Under the pieces are notes generated by a model. It was not told the DNA's origin. It saw only the letters and a list, made by a program, of their open reading frames with translations, and searched no databases. Position numbers and translations under genes: made by a program. A stretch of 64,000 nucleotides of DNA from Bacillota bacterium (lineage in GTDB: Bacteria > Bacillota > UBA4882 > UBA8346): the NCBI GenBank assembly GCA_023429995.1, contig JAEZCE010000080.1:1-64000 (forward strand), written 5' to 3'. Within the stretch, counting starts at the first letter, position 1. Each line of letters begins with the position of its first letter. Of the stretch, positions 8,680 to 17,274 are shown piece after piece.

Positions 8680-10875
8680 TTACAACGCCTTAATCCGCCA
8701 GCAGACGCTTTGAAAGTCCCCCAACAGCTTGGGCAGGGGAATGTTGATTCCGGCATTCATCAATTCATCCCCGGCGAAAATTCCGGTTTCACCATCGATC
8801 CGGTAATCTCTCCCGGGATCCAAACCTTTCAGGCGAATCCTGCGAAGGGGAGGATTGGGCTGTGCAAGAACTTTAAAATAAAAGGCAACAGCTTCTGTTT
8901 TGTCATTTGTGACGAATATCCAGGCCGCTTCATTGCCTTCAAAAGGGCTTAAAATCCTATAATAATCCCCGAACTGCACAACATGGCGGATTTCTTTATA
9001 AAAGGCCACTTGCTTTTGGACGAGTTGCTGTTCGGCTGGGTCGAGTTTATTCAAGTCCAATTCATAACCGAAGCATCCTGAACACGCAACGTGACCGCGG
9101 ATTTCCAATGAAGTTTCCCGCATCAGTTGGTGATTGGGAACGGCTGATACGTGAGAACCCATGGTAATCGCGGGATATACAATGCTGGTTCCGTATTGGA
9201 TTTTTAACCGGGCAACGGCGTCCGTATCATCACTGGTCCAAATCTGGGGCATAAAATAAAGCATTCCCGGATCGAAGCGGCCGCCTCCGCCGGAACACCC
9301 TTCAAACAAAATTTCAGGGAAGGAACCGGTGAGGGTATCCATCATTTTATATAAATTCAGCATGTACCGGTGGGCGGTTTCCCGCTGCCGCTCCGGAGGC
9401 AGCTTGGAGGAGCCGATTTCCGTCATGTTGCGGTTCATGTCCCATTTCACATAACCAATGGGATGGCTTGCTAAAATATTGGTAAGCATTTGAGTCACGG
9501 CCCGGCAGACATCATCCCGGGATAAATCGAGAATCAACTGCGCTCTGGCCTGGGTGGAGGGGCGGTTCCCGATATGAAGGCACCAATCAGGATGGGCGCG
9601 GTATAATTCACTGTCCGGGGAGATCATTTCCGGCTCGAACCATAGTCCGAATTGAAGTCCATGGTTGGCCACGCGTTGAATCAAGTCCCCAAGTCCGCCC
9701 GGGAGTTTTTCCGTGTTTACAAACCAGTCTCCCAGGGAACTTTTATCGTTATTCCGTTTACCGAACCAGCCATCATCTAAAACGAATAGTTCAATGCCTA
9801 ATTCTCCGGCTTTTTTGGCGATTTCTTCGATTTTTTCGGCATTAAAATCGAAATAAGTTGCTTCCCAGTTGTTAATTAGAATGGGCCTCTCTTGATCCCG
9901 GTATGCGCCTCGGCATAACCGGGTTCGATATAATTGATGGTAGGTCCGGGACATTCCTCCCAGGCCTTCCGCAGAATAAACCATCACGACTTCGGGAGTT
10001 TGAAAAGACGCTCCCGGCTCCAATAACCAGCTGAAATCAAAAGGATTAATGCCCATGGCGATCCGGGTTGTTTTGAATTGGTCCACTTCGACTTGGCCTA
10101 GAAAGCTTCCGCTATAGACCAGACTAAAACCATAGACCTCGCCGTAATCTTCCGTGCTGTCTTTCCGGAGAAGCGCTAAAAAAGGATTATGCTGGTGACT
10201 GCTGGAACCGCGGCGGCTTTCGATTCCCTGGGAGCCGCTGAGTAAGGGACGCCTTTCCAGTTGCCTTTCGCGGGCCCAGCCTCCCTCCAGATGCAACAAA
10301 TCATAACCGGCATCCGGGAAATCGATACTCATGCTTAAAACCCGTAAAATTTTAAGCCGGCTGGTTCCATTATGGATGAAACGGACTGAACGGGTCATTG
10401 CATTACGGTTTTCATAAACCGTATACGTTAGAAGGAGTGTTAAACCGCAAACCGGGTCATCGAGCTCGATTTCCAGAGAGGTTGCTTCCTGAGGGTTTTC
10501 CACATAAGTTGCGGGAAGCCCCTCCAAGGCGGGTTTGCCAGGGATGATCCGGTGCGCTTGATAATGAAAATCCACTAATGTGGAGCCGTTTTCCAGCTGA
10601 ACTTGAAAAGCGGGCATCCGGAAATCCGAGTTGCCGTATCCCGGATATTCTTGAGGAAGAGTATCCAGGGAAAAGGAAGGATCGCCAGGATCGGGATTGG
10701 CGCAAAAAGAAGTACGTTCCGCAAATTGTAATAAATAATCCAGTTTCCCCAAGCGAAGTCTTTTCCCCCAATATAGATGGGCCAGATATTTGTTTTTAAC
10801 GATTTGGAGCGCATAACTCATCCCCGAGGATTGAAGGTGAAAGATCTGATGGGACGGGTCATAGGAAATACTCAT
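8680..10875 (-). CDS. alpha-galactosidase, GH36
   Basis: A 731-residue enzyme that cleaves terminal alpha-1,6-galactose from raffinose-type oligosaccharides or galactomannan fragments. Length and architecture match the long bacterial GH36 group: N-terminal beta-supersandwich (about 1-330), then a TIM barrel with LFVLDDGWFGKRNNDKSSLG, the nucleophile Asp in YVKWDMNRNM near residue 476 and the acid/base Asp in WTSDDTDAV near 549, then a C-terminal beta domain. These positions are close to those of well-studied GH36 enzymes of this length. There is no signal peptide, so it acts inside the cell on imported sugars. GGGAGG precedes the start. It is the last gene of the ABC permease operon, 38 bases after the MalG-type permease. 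Confidence 0.95.
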   Translation of the reverse strand: MSISYDPSHQIFHLQSSGMSYALQIVKNKYLAHLYWGKRLRLGKLDYLLQFAERTSFCANPDPGDPSFSLDTLPQEYPGYGNSDFRMPAFQVQLENGSTLVDFHYQAHRIIPGKPALEGLPATYVENPQEATSLEIELDDPVCGLTLLLTYTVYENRNAMTRSVRFIHNGTSRLKILRVLSMSIDFPDAGYDLLHLEGGWARERQLERRPLLSGSQGIESRRGSSSHQHNPFLALLRKDSTEDYGEVYGFSLVYSGSFLGQVEVDQFKTTRIAMGINPFDFSWLLEPGASFQTPEVVMVYSAEGLGGMSRTYHQLYRTRLCRGAYRDQERPILINNWEATYFDFNAEKIEEIAKKAGELGIELFVLDDGWFGKRNNDKSSLGDWFVNTEKLPGGLGDLIQRVANHGLQFGLWFEPEMISPDSELYRAHPDWCLHIGNRPSTQARAQLILDLSRDDVCRAVTQMLTNILASHPIGYVKWDMNRNMTEIGSSKLPPERQRETAHRYMLNLYKMMDTLTGSFPEILFEGCSGGGGRFDPGMLYFMPQIWTSDDTDAVARLKIQYGTSIVYPAITMGSHVSAVPNHQLMRETSLEIRGHVACSGCFGYELDLNKLDPAEQQLVQKQVAFYKEIRHVVQFGDYYRILSPFEGNEAAWIFVTNDKTEAVAFYFKVLAQPNPPLRRIRLKGLDPGRDYRIDGETGIFAGDELMNAGINIPLPKLLGDFQSVCWRIKAL

Positions 10876-10913
10876 TTTTGCCTCCCTGAAAATAAGAAAT
10901 TTTTAGCGGGCGA

Positions 10914-11750
10914 TTACCGGTTAACGCCTGAGAATTGAATCCCTTTAATAAACATCTTCTGAGCTAAGATCAGAATCAATAACATCGGTATGACTGCAAT
11001 CATCACCGCGGCCATCAGCGAGTTCCACTGGACACTAAAGTATAGGCGAAAATCCGCCAGTCCCACTGATAATACTTTTAACGACTGGCTTTGGGTGACA
11101 ACCAGCGGCCACATAAAACTGTTCCATTGGGCCACCAGTGTCATGACTCCCAAGGTAGCCAGGGCTGGTTTGCTCAAGGGTAACATGATCCGCCACCAAG
11201 TTTGGAAATACCCGGCGCCGTCAATGGTGGCCGATTCGGAAAGTTCTTTGGGCAGGGTCATAAAAAACTGGCGCATTAAAAATGTTCCAAACCCGTTACC
11301 GAACATAAAAGGAACGATTAGAGCATAATAGGTGTTGACCCAGTTCAATTTGATGATGATATAGTAAGCCGGAATCAGGGTCACTGCTGAAGGAACCATC
11401 ATCGTCGCCAGATAGAGATAGAATAAGATGTTTTTACCGGGGAAATACAGTTGCCCAAAGGCATACCCCGCCAGTCCACAGGATATTAATGTTCCCAGCA
11501 GAATGAAGAAGGCGATGACCGCTGTATTGAAAAGATACTGCTGGAGATTAAAACGTGACCAGGCGGACAAATAAGCGTCAGCGGTTATTTTTTTGGGAAT
11601 CAGGTTAAAACCCGAAAATACTTCCGAAGCATCTTTTAAGGAGGTTGAAAGCTGCCATAAAAGCGGGAACAGGTAAATAAACAACAGGAAAATAATCAAT
11701 AGATAGAGTAGAAGTTTGTGTAATGATTGTCTTTGACTAAAAGTCAGCAT
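10914..11750 (-). CDS. carbohydrate ABC transporter permease (MalG type)
   Basis: A 278-residue inner-membrane permease with six predicted membrane segments, of the CUT1 oligosaccharide family. The hallmark EAA loop is visible as LPKELSESATIDGAGYFQTW (about 167-186), which contacts the ATPase. The N-terminal segment LLLYLLIIFLLFIYLFPLLW is the first membrane helix. It pairs with the MalF-type permease encoded 18 bases upstream and is followed by alpha-galactosidase, so the system probably imports alpha-galactosides. No ATPase gene is nearby; a shared MsmX-like ATPase encoded elsewhere is likely, as is common in Firmicutes. Confidence 0.92.
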   Translation of the reverse strand: MLTFSQRQSLHKLLLYLLIIFLLFIYLFPLLWQLSTSLKDASEVFSGFNLIPKKITADAYLSAWSRFNLQQYLFNTAVIAFFILLGTLISCGLAGYAFGQLYFPGKNILFYLYLATMMVPSAVTLIPAYYIIIKLNWVNTYYALIVPFMFGNGFGTFLMRQFFMTLPKELSESATIDGAGYFQTWWRIMLPLSKPALATLGVMTLVAQWNSFMWPLVVTQSQSLKVLSVGLADFRLYFSVQWNSLMAAVMIAVIPMLLILILAQKMFIKGIQFSGVNR

Positions 11751-11768
11751 TGCCTTTTCCTCCCCAAA

Positions 11769-12716
11769 CTAAGATAGGTCGTAATTGATACGGGAGCCAA
11801 CGTATTTAAAGGTAATAACCGTGCAAATAATGATGAAGATAAACAAAATTACCCCCATGGCGCTGGCCGGCCCCATTTGCAAAAATTGAAAGCCCTTTTG
11901 GTATAGATAAAGGTTAAAAACCCGGGATGCATTGCCCGGCCCCCCGTTGGTCATGGCAAAGGGGAGGTCAAAGATTTGTAAAGTACTAATCATGTTGACC
12001 ACCAAATCGTAGAAGAAAATTGGACTGATCACCGGCACAGTAATCTTCCAAAAGCGGGTCCAGTTATTGGCGCCATCGACCAGAGCCGCTTCATACAATT
12101 CCGGGGGTACGATTTGCAAGGCGGCCAGTAGCAGGATGATATGCCAACCGAGAAATTCCCAAACATTGGTAGCCACGATGGACCATAGGGTGAGGTCTTG
12201 CGAGCTTATCCAACCAACCTTCGCTAAACCGATAAGTCCTAAAATATGATTGAGATATCCAAAATCTTTATTATAAATCCAGGTCCAGGTTAAACCGATT
12301 GCAACCGGCATACAGATCCATGGGGCAATAAATAAAGTCCGAAAGAGATTTAACCCTTTGAGCTTCTGATTGAGCAATATGGCAATCAGTAATGCCAAAA
12401 AGCTTTGGACCGGAACATTAACAATCGTGAAAAGGATGGTCTTTTTTAGGGAAGTCCAAAAGATAGGATCCCGCAATAGAATTTTATAATTCAAGAGTCC
12501 AACCCACCGGGGGGAGTTTATTAAATCCCAATTGGTAAAACCGATATAGATTGTAGCCGCTATCGGAATCAGCATGAAGACAAAAAAGCCAAGAAAATTC
12601 GGTAGCAGCATTAAGTATCCTGCCAGCCACTGGCGCCAATTTTTTTGAAAATTCGAGTGACGGGGTTGTTGATGGATGACCTTGCTATCAGACTCCTGAG
12701 AAATGTCAACACTCAT
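11769..12716 (-). CDS. carbohydrate ABC transporter permease (MalF/UgpA type)
   Basis: A 315-residue CUT1 permease with a cytoplasmic N-terminal tail of about 30 residues and six membrane segments. The EAA loop reads VPPELYEAALVDGANNWTRF (about 203-222), and the family motif PFAMTNGGPGNAS follows near 260. It forms the membrane channel with the MalG-type partner. It lies between the solute-binding protein gene (hairpin in the gap) and the second permease, all on the minus strand. The ATG start has AACGAGGAGGACACC upstream. Confidence 0.92.
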   Translation of the reverse strand: MSVDISQESDSKVIHQQPRHSNFQKNWRQWLAGYLMLLPNFLGFFVFMLIPIAATIYIGFTNWDLINSPRWVGLLNYKILLRDPIFWTSLKKTILFTIVNVPVQSFLALLIAILLNQKLKGLNLFRTLFIAPWICMPVAIGLTWTWIYNKDFGYLNHILGLIGLAKVGWISSQDLTLWSIVATNVWEFLGWHIILLLAALQIVPPELYEAALVDGANNWTRFWKITVPVISPIFFYDLVVNMISTLQIFDLPFAMTNGGPGNASRVFNLYLYQKGFQFLQMGPASAMGVILFIFIIICTVITFKYVGSRINYDLS

Positions 12717-12739
12717 GGTGTCCTCCTCGTTATAATACG

Positions 12740-12771
12740 GGCGGGAAACGCTACCTCAGCGAATTCCCGCC
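12740..12771 (-). promoter_or_regulatory. intercistronic hairpin between binding protein and permease genes
   Basis: GGCGGGAA at 12740-12747 pairs perfectly with TTCCCGCC at 12764-12771, with an inner CGCT/AGCG pair. There is no T-run, so it is more likely an mRNA-stabilising or attenuating hairpin that keeps the solute-binding protein expressed above the permeases, as known in other binding-protein operons. Confidence 0.55.
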
Positions 12772-12879
12772 GTTTAGCTATTCATTATTTGCCCGAATAC
12801 AAAAGTCTCATATTAAAAGGGGCAACATTTGTTTTCCGTTTACCTGATCCGCAGACGATTCGAGTTCGCAGTGATGGGA

Positions 12880-14175
12880 TCAGTGAAGCAAGGGTTGAAT
12901 CTGGTTCTTCATATTTTTGACAGCCTCTTTAACCGTCTGCGAACCGGCAAATACCATATCGTATTCGCGGACAATAACGTCATAAATTTGATTCCAGTTG
13001 ATGTGCATGGGCCAGGCGCCGGTTCTTTCCGTTTCGTCACTGAAGTATTTGATATGGGCCGGACCTTTTGCTTTGGTGGCAGCCAGATAAATCGGCATCA
13101 GTTTCGGAATGGCCGGGAAGCAAACTCCATATTGGCTGATAATTTTTTGTGAAGACTCGCTGTCCATCCATTTGCATAATTTCCAGGCCTGGGCGGGATA
13201 TCGGGTTTTGGCGAAGATATTGTGAGCCAGACCGTTCATGCAGGAATAACGTCCGGCAGGACCTTTCGGTAATAGGGCGATATCCCATTTTAAATTACCG
13301 GTGGCCCGCGCATCGGACATCATCCAGGAACCCTGGGGACTCATGGCTACTTTACCGGCTTTAAACATTTCCCAACCATTGGAAGAGGTGGATGGAGCAA
13401 CATTGTACTTCGTAAACAAATCGGCCCAAAACTGCATGGCTTCGATTGCCTTGGGCTGATCCAGTAGAAACTTCGATCCGTAGGGTTTGTCCAGCACTCC
13501 GGTGGCGCCGTTCATCCATACGAAATTCAACCAACCGCATTGCATATTGGAGTCTCCGGTAATGGCAAGACCATATTGAGTGATTTTGTTTTTATCAAAA
13601 CCTTTTTCGGTAGCATTTTTGCCATTTTCATCCACAGTTAACTTTTGGGCAACTTGTAGAAATTCGCCGCCATCTTTCGGGTTCCAGGACAAATCCTCTG
13701 TGGGATAAGGAATTTTTGCTTTGTCAAAGAGGTCTTTGTTATAGAAAATTGCGATGGTATCCCAATCTTTGGGAATTCCGTATTGTTTACCTTTGTAATT
13801 CCAACTCTTGACCAAGGCCGGATAGTAGGTGGTTAAATTTATTTTATCCTTTTTAATGTAAGGGGTAAGGTCCATTAAGGCTCCTTTGGTAATTAATCCG
13901 GAGAAATAGGCCAAATGACCCCAAAAAACGTCAGGCAGCGTCCCTGAGGCAACGCCGGTGGTAATTTTGGTCCAATAATCATTCCAACCCACTAGCTCTA
14001 CTTTCACATCGATATCCGGGTTTTGTTTCATGAATTCTTTAATGGAAGCCTCCATCGCCGGCATTTGGTTGCTATCCCATAAAGCGTAACGAAGTGTTAC
14101 TTTTGGGGCGGCCATGACGGTAAAACTGGAAAGGCATAAGACAACAACCAATAAAATAAGAAAGCACTTTTTCAA
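12880..14175 (-). CDS. extracellular solute-binding protein of carbohydrate ABC transporter
   Basis: The 431-residue product captures an oligosaccharide outside the membrane and delivers it to the permeases encoded just downstream. The frame extends to 14199, but the TTG at 14175 has AAGGAGGGG six bases upstream and starts a classic signal peptide (KKCFLILLVVVLCLSSFTVM, cleavage near MAAP). The mature part begins VTLRYALWDS and contains the family blocks GVASGTLPDVFWG and GKQYGIPKDWDTIAIFYNKD. There is no lipobox cysteine, unusual for a Gram-positive binding protein and more like a Negativicutes or double-membrane arrangement. Likely substrate: alpha-galactosides. Confidence 0.9.
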   Translation of the reverse strand: MKKCFLILLVVVLCLSSFTVMAAPKVTLRYALWDSNQMPAMEASIKEFMKQNPDIDVKVELVGWNDYWTKITTGVASGTLPDVFWGHLAYFSGLITKGALMDLTPYIKKDKINLTTYYPALVKSWNYKGKQYGIPKDWDTIAIFYNKDLFDKAKIPYPTEDLSWNPKDGGEFLQVAQKLTVDENGKNATEKGFDKNKITQYGLAITGDSNMQCGWLNFVWMNGATGVLDKPYGSKFLLDQPKAIEAMQFWADLFTKYNVAPSTSSNGWEMFKAGKVAMSPQGSWMMSDARATGNLKWDIALLPKGPAGRYSCMNGLAHNIFAKTRYPAQAWKLCKWMDSESSQKIISQYGVCFPAIPKLMPIYLAATKAKGPAHIKYFSDETERTGAWPMHINWNQIYDVIVREYDMVFAGSQTVKEAVKNMKNQIQPLLH

Positions 14176-14379
14176 AAAAACCCCTCCTTGTTTTTTCAAA
14201 TCTGTGTCTTTAAATTGTTATTTGCAGTGCACAAATTTGTAATTTATTTGTAACATAAATCGCGGCAAGACACTAGAAAATAAAATTACGATTTGGAGGA
14301 AGGTTTTCTGAAATCGAAAATAGCGCTTTCGCTTCCTGCTTGATAAGTGTAAAATATTACGATTCGGGGTAGAAAAAAT

Positions 14380-15660
14380 TCAGGGATGCTTTTTGAGGCG
14401 TCCGCTGAGTTGCAGAATCCCATCGATTTGCACATTGGCGCTATGAAGGGTCTCTTCAAGCTTAGCGCCCATGAGAATATCATTTAAGGCCGAACCGATT
14501 ACCGGAACAAATTGGGCGGCCTCCGGAATATTTGGGCTTTCTTTGGCAAAGGTCAAAGAACGGGTGGCAATGGTAAATGAACGATTGGAAGAGTTCGTGA
14601 TATAAAGCTGATTGATATCGGGTAAAGGGGTGGTAACCATTCCCGATTGAGCGATTTTTTCCAATGAAGAGCGGCTGATCAATAATTGGCAGAATTTCTT
14701 GGCGGATATAATATGTTGGCTGGTCCGGGGGACGATCACGCCCCAGGTTTCCATGCTGGGAATGGCAACACCCGAGACGCCGACGGGTAAAGATGCATAG
14801 CCGACATTTTCTGCGAATTTATTACGTTTTTTATCATTAAGGATTGTTGAAGAACTTGACCAGAGAATCATCGATGCCAAATGGCCCGCGGTAAAGAAAT
14901 TTATCGCTTCTTCGGTCTGCCAGGTGGCGACAGCCGGAGGCGCGCATTCCTGGAGGATCCGGTTATAAATACGGGTAGCATTCAGCGCTTGGTTCGAATT
15001 AATTACCGGATTCCATCGACTGTCAAAATATTCGCCCCCGTATGACCAAAGAAAGTAATTCCATACCGGTGTCGCCGCTTCGCCCGGACCGGCTGGAAAT
15101 GCCAAACCATAGTTATTACCGGAAGTAAGGTTTTTACCACTCTCATACATTTCATGAATGGTACGCGGTGGTTTCAGTCCGGCCTGGTGAAAAAGATCGC
15201 TACGGTATATATAAATTAAAGAGTCGGCCATATAGGGAAGGCAAAAAAAGTTATTCTTGAAAATAGGGTTTTTACGGATCGAAGGGTAGAGACTTTCCCG
15301 CGTCAGATGGGCTCTTTCTGCAACATCTTGCAGGGACACTGCCTTATTGTTATTGATGATGCCGGAAAACTGGGAGCATGGTCCCATGATTACGTCGTAC
15401 TCCCGGGTATCGTTCATGATCGATAACCGGGCTTTGGCTAAAAAGGTACCCCAGTAATAAAAATTTTTATCCACTTTAATATGGGAAGCAGCCAACTCTT
15501 TTTCAAGAGATTCCACGATGGCTTCATGGACTCCGACAACCCCTAAAACATGGATGGTTTCGCCCTCGTCGCCCACGGTAGTCAGCTTATCCGAATCCAG
15601 GCAACCGGTGAGAATGATACAGCTGAATATTCCTACCAACAAAATCTGAATCCAGCGCAT
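14380..15660 (-). CDS. solute-binding lipoprotein linked to the two-component system
   Basis: A 426-residue binding-protein-fold lipoprotein: the signal peptide ends in LTGC, a lipobox with Cys at residue 19, so it is anchored to the membrane. The body shows binding-protein features (YDVIMGPCSQFSG, NYGLAFPAGPGEAATPVWNY), but sequence drift from the transporter's own binding protein is large. It starts 15 bases after the response regulator and is separated from the next binding protein by about 200 bases, so it belongs to the sensor operon. I infer that it presents a sugar to the histidine kinase rather than to a transporter, although a transport role is possible. GGGGAGGAA precedes the ATG. 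Confidence 0.82.
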   Translation of the reverse strand: MRWIQILLVGIFSCIILTGCLDSDKLTTVGDEGETIHVLGVVGVHEAIVESLEKELAASHIKVDKNFYYWGTFLAKARLSIMNDTREYDVIMGPCSQFSGIINNNKAVSLQDVAERAHLTRESLYPSIRKNPIFKNNFFCLPYMADSLIYIYRSDLFHQAGLKPPRTIHEMYESGKNLTSGNNYGLAFPAGPGEAATPVWNYFLWSYGGEYFDSRWNPVINSNQALNATRIYNRILQECAPPAVATWQTEEAINFFTAGHLASMILWSSSSTILNDKKRNKFAENVGYASLPVGVSGVAIPSMETWGVIVPRTSQHIISAKKFCQLLISRSSLEKIAQSGMVTTPLPDINQLYITNSSNRSFTIATRSLTFAKESPNIPEAAQFVPVIGSALNDILMGAKLEETLHSANVQIDGILQLSGRLKKHP

Positions 15661-15675
15661 AGTTCCTCCCCAAAT

Positions 15676-17274
15676 TTAAAGTTTGTCGATAACGGTCTCC
15701 CGGTATTCCGACGGAGAACAGTTTTGATATTTTTGAAATACTTTCGTAAAGTATTTGGCATCATGATAGCCAACTTTGAATCCAACTTCCGATACCCGAA
15801 GGTCGGTGGTTGCCAACAACTCACGGGCCTGCTCGATCCGGATTTTATGTAAATAATCGACAAAGTTCTGGCCGGTTTCCGCGTGAAATAAGGTGCAAAG
15901 GTGGTTCTTGCTCAATCCAACTTCGCGAGCCAGCACATCCAAATTCATGTCTTCGGTAAAATGTTCTTCCAGATAACGAATGGCTTGACGAATCGTAAAA
16001 GAATAAGGCTTGGTTTGATGATTCATTTGACCGATGAATAAAGAGAATTTTTGGAAAAACCACTGATTGATTTCATCAATGGAACTAAAGTTCTCTAAAA
16101 AATCGCTTTTTTGTTCTTTTTCCGTTAGTATGCTTGACAGGGACAATCCGTTTTCACGGGCAAGACGGTAAATCTCCCCCAGCAGCTCATGCCAAATCTG
16201 ATTTAATATTACCAGCGAGCGGGCCTGGGCAACTTTTGCAAATAATTGGTCGAGCATTTCCCGAGCTTTTTCGGTTTGACCAAACCGGATCCGCTGGATA
16301 AAGTCTTTTTGATGATAATCGATTGGAGTTACCGGTTGTTCGCCGGAAATGTCGCTATCGAAAATGAGTTCGCGTTCGGGCCAGAAAATACTGTGCCCTT
16401 CCAGTTTACAAAGTTCCTGCCATTTCTCAGGCAATTGAGTATAGTCGTCAATGGGCTGTCCGAGAATTGCCACGGCCGAAATTTGTAAGTATTGTTTTAG
16501 ACATGATTTAACCTGGCGGATATTAAAGGGAATAACCTGTTTGCAGAAGTTGCTTTTTTCTTCGGGCCCAAAACTATAAATAATCGCCCATTTTGAAAAA
16601 TTGGGCAGTTCCCAAACCAAAGAACCGTGGATTTTTTCTGCGATTTCTTCGATTAATTGCAGCGGGTGGGAATTAATCTTTTCACCGTCAAGATTGGTTT
16701 TGCTCTTAATCAAAGCCAGCTGGAAGTGATTCTTTTCCCATTGAAGATTGAGATCATTTAAAAATGCCTGCCATTCGCTGGAAGTGATCTTGCCCATTAA
16801 TAGGCGTTCCGCAAAGTTCCTTTTGATATAGGACAATCCCATAAGGGCCTTTTGTTGCAATTGTTGGTACTGGATATGATGTTTCCTTTCCTGTTCGATT
16901 TGGTCTTGGAGTTTTTTTAGAACAGGAAATAAGGTTTGGTTATCGAGCGTTGTTTTGAGTAGATACTCATCGGCGCCGAGTTCAAGAGCTTGTTTGGCAT
17001 AATCGAAATTGTCATAATTGGTCAGAATGATCATTTTGAGTCCGGGCTTTTTTTGCTTCAAGTTTTTGATTAGCTCAAGCCCATCAATACCCGGCATCCG
17101 AATATCCGTGATTAGAATATCGGGGTCGGCGGCATCAAACTTTTCAATAGCCTGGGCGGCATTAGCAGCGTCTGCGGTCACGGTGAAACCGTTTTGTTCC
17201 CAAGCGATGGTGGAGCGCAAACCGATGCGGACTAATATTTCATCGTCGACAATCATGACTTTGGTCATTGCCAT
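15676..17274 (-). CDS. YesN-type response regulator with AraC DNA-binding domain
   Basis: A 532-residue cytoplasmic regulator. Residues 1-125 are a receiver domain (MIVDDEILVRIG; phosphorylated Asp in DILITDIRMPG near 56; conserved Lys in EYLLKTTLD near 107). A long middle region of about 290 residues without recognised domain follows. The last 100 residues carry two helix-turn-helix motifs (LDVLAREVGLSKNHLCTLF and VSEVGFKVGYHDAKYFTKVF). The start overlaps the histidine kinase stop by 10 bases, typical of translational coupling. Together with the kinase it should control the oligosaccharide transporter and alpha-galactosidase genes downstream. Confidence 0.93.
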   Translation of the reverse strand: MAMTKVMIVDDEILVRIGLRSTIAWEQNGFTVTADAANAAQAIEKFDAADPDILITDIRMPGIDGLELIKNLKQKKPGLKMIILTNYDNFDYAKQALELGADEYLLKTTLDNQTLFPVLKKLQDQIEQERKHHIQYQQLQQKALMGLSYIKRNFAERLLMGKITSSEWQAFLNDLNLQWEKNHFQLALIKSKTNLDGEKINSHPLQLIEEIAEKIHGSLVWELPNFSKWAIIYSFGPEEKSNFCKQVIPFNIRQVKSCLKQYLQISAVAILGQPIDDYTQLPEKWQELCKLEGHSIFWPERELIFDSDISGEQPVTPIDYHQKDFIQRIRFGQTEKAREMLDQLFAKVAQARSLVILNQIWHELLGEIYRLARENGLSLSSILTEKEQKSDFLENFSSIDEINQWFFQKFSLFIGQMNHQTKPYSFTIRQAIRYLEEHFTEDMNLDVLAREVGLSKNHLCTLFHAETGQNFVDYLHKIRIEQARELLATTDLRVSEVGFKVGYHDAKYFTKVFQKYQNCSPSEYRETVIDKL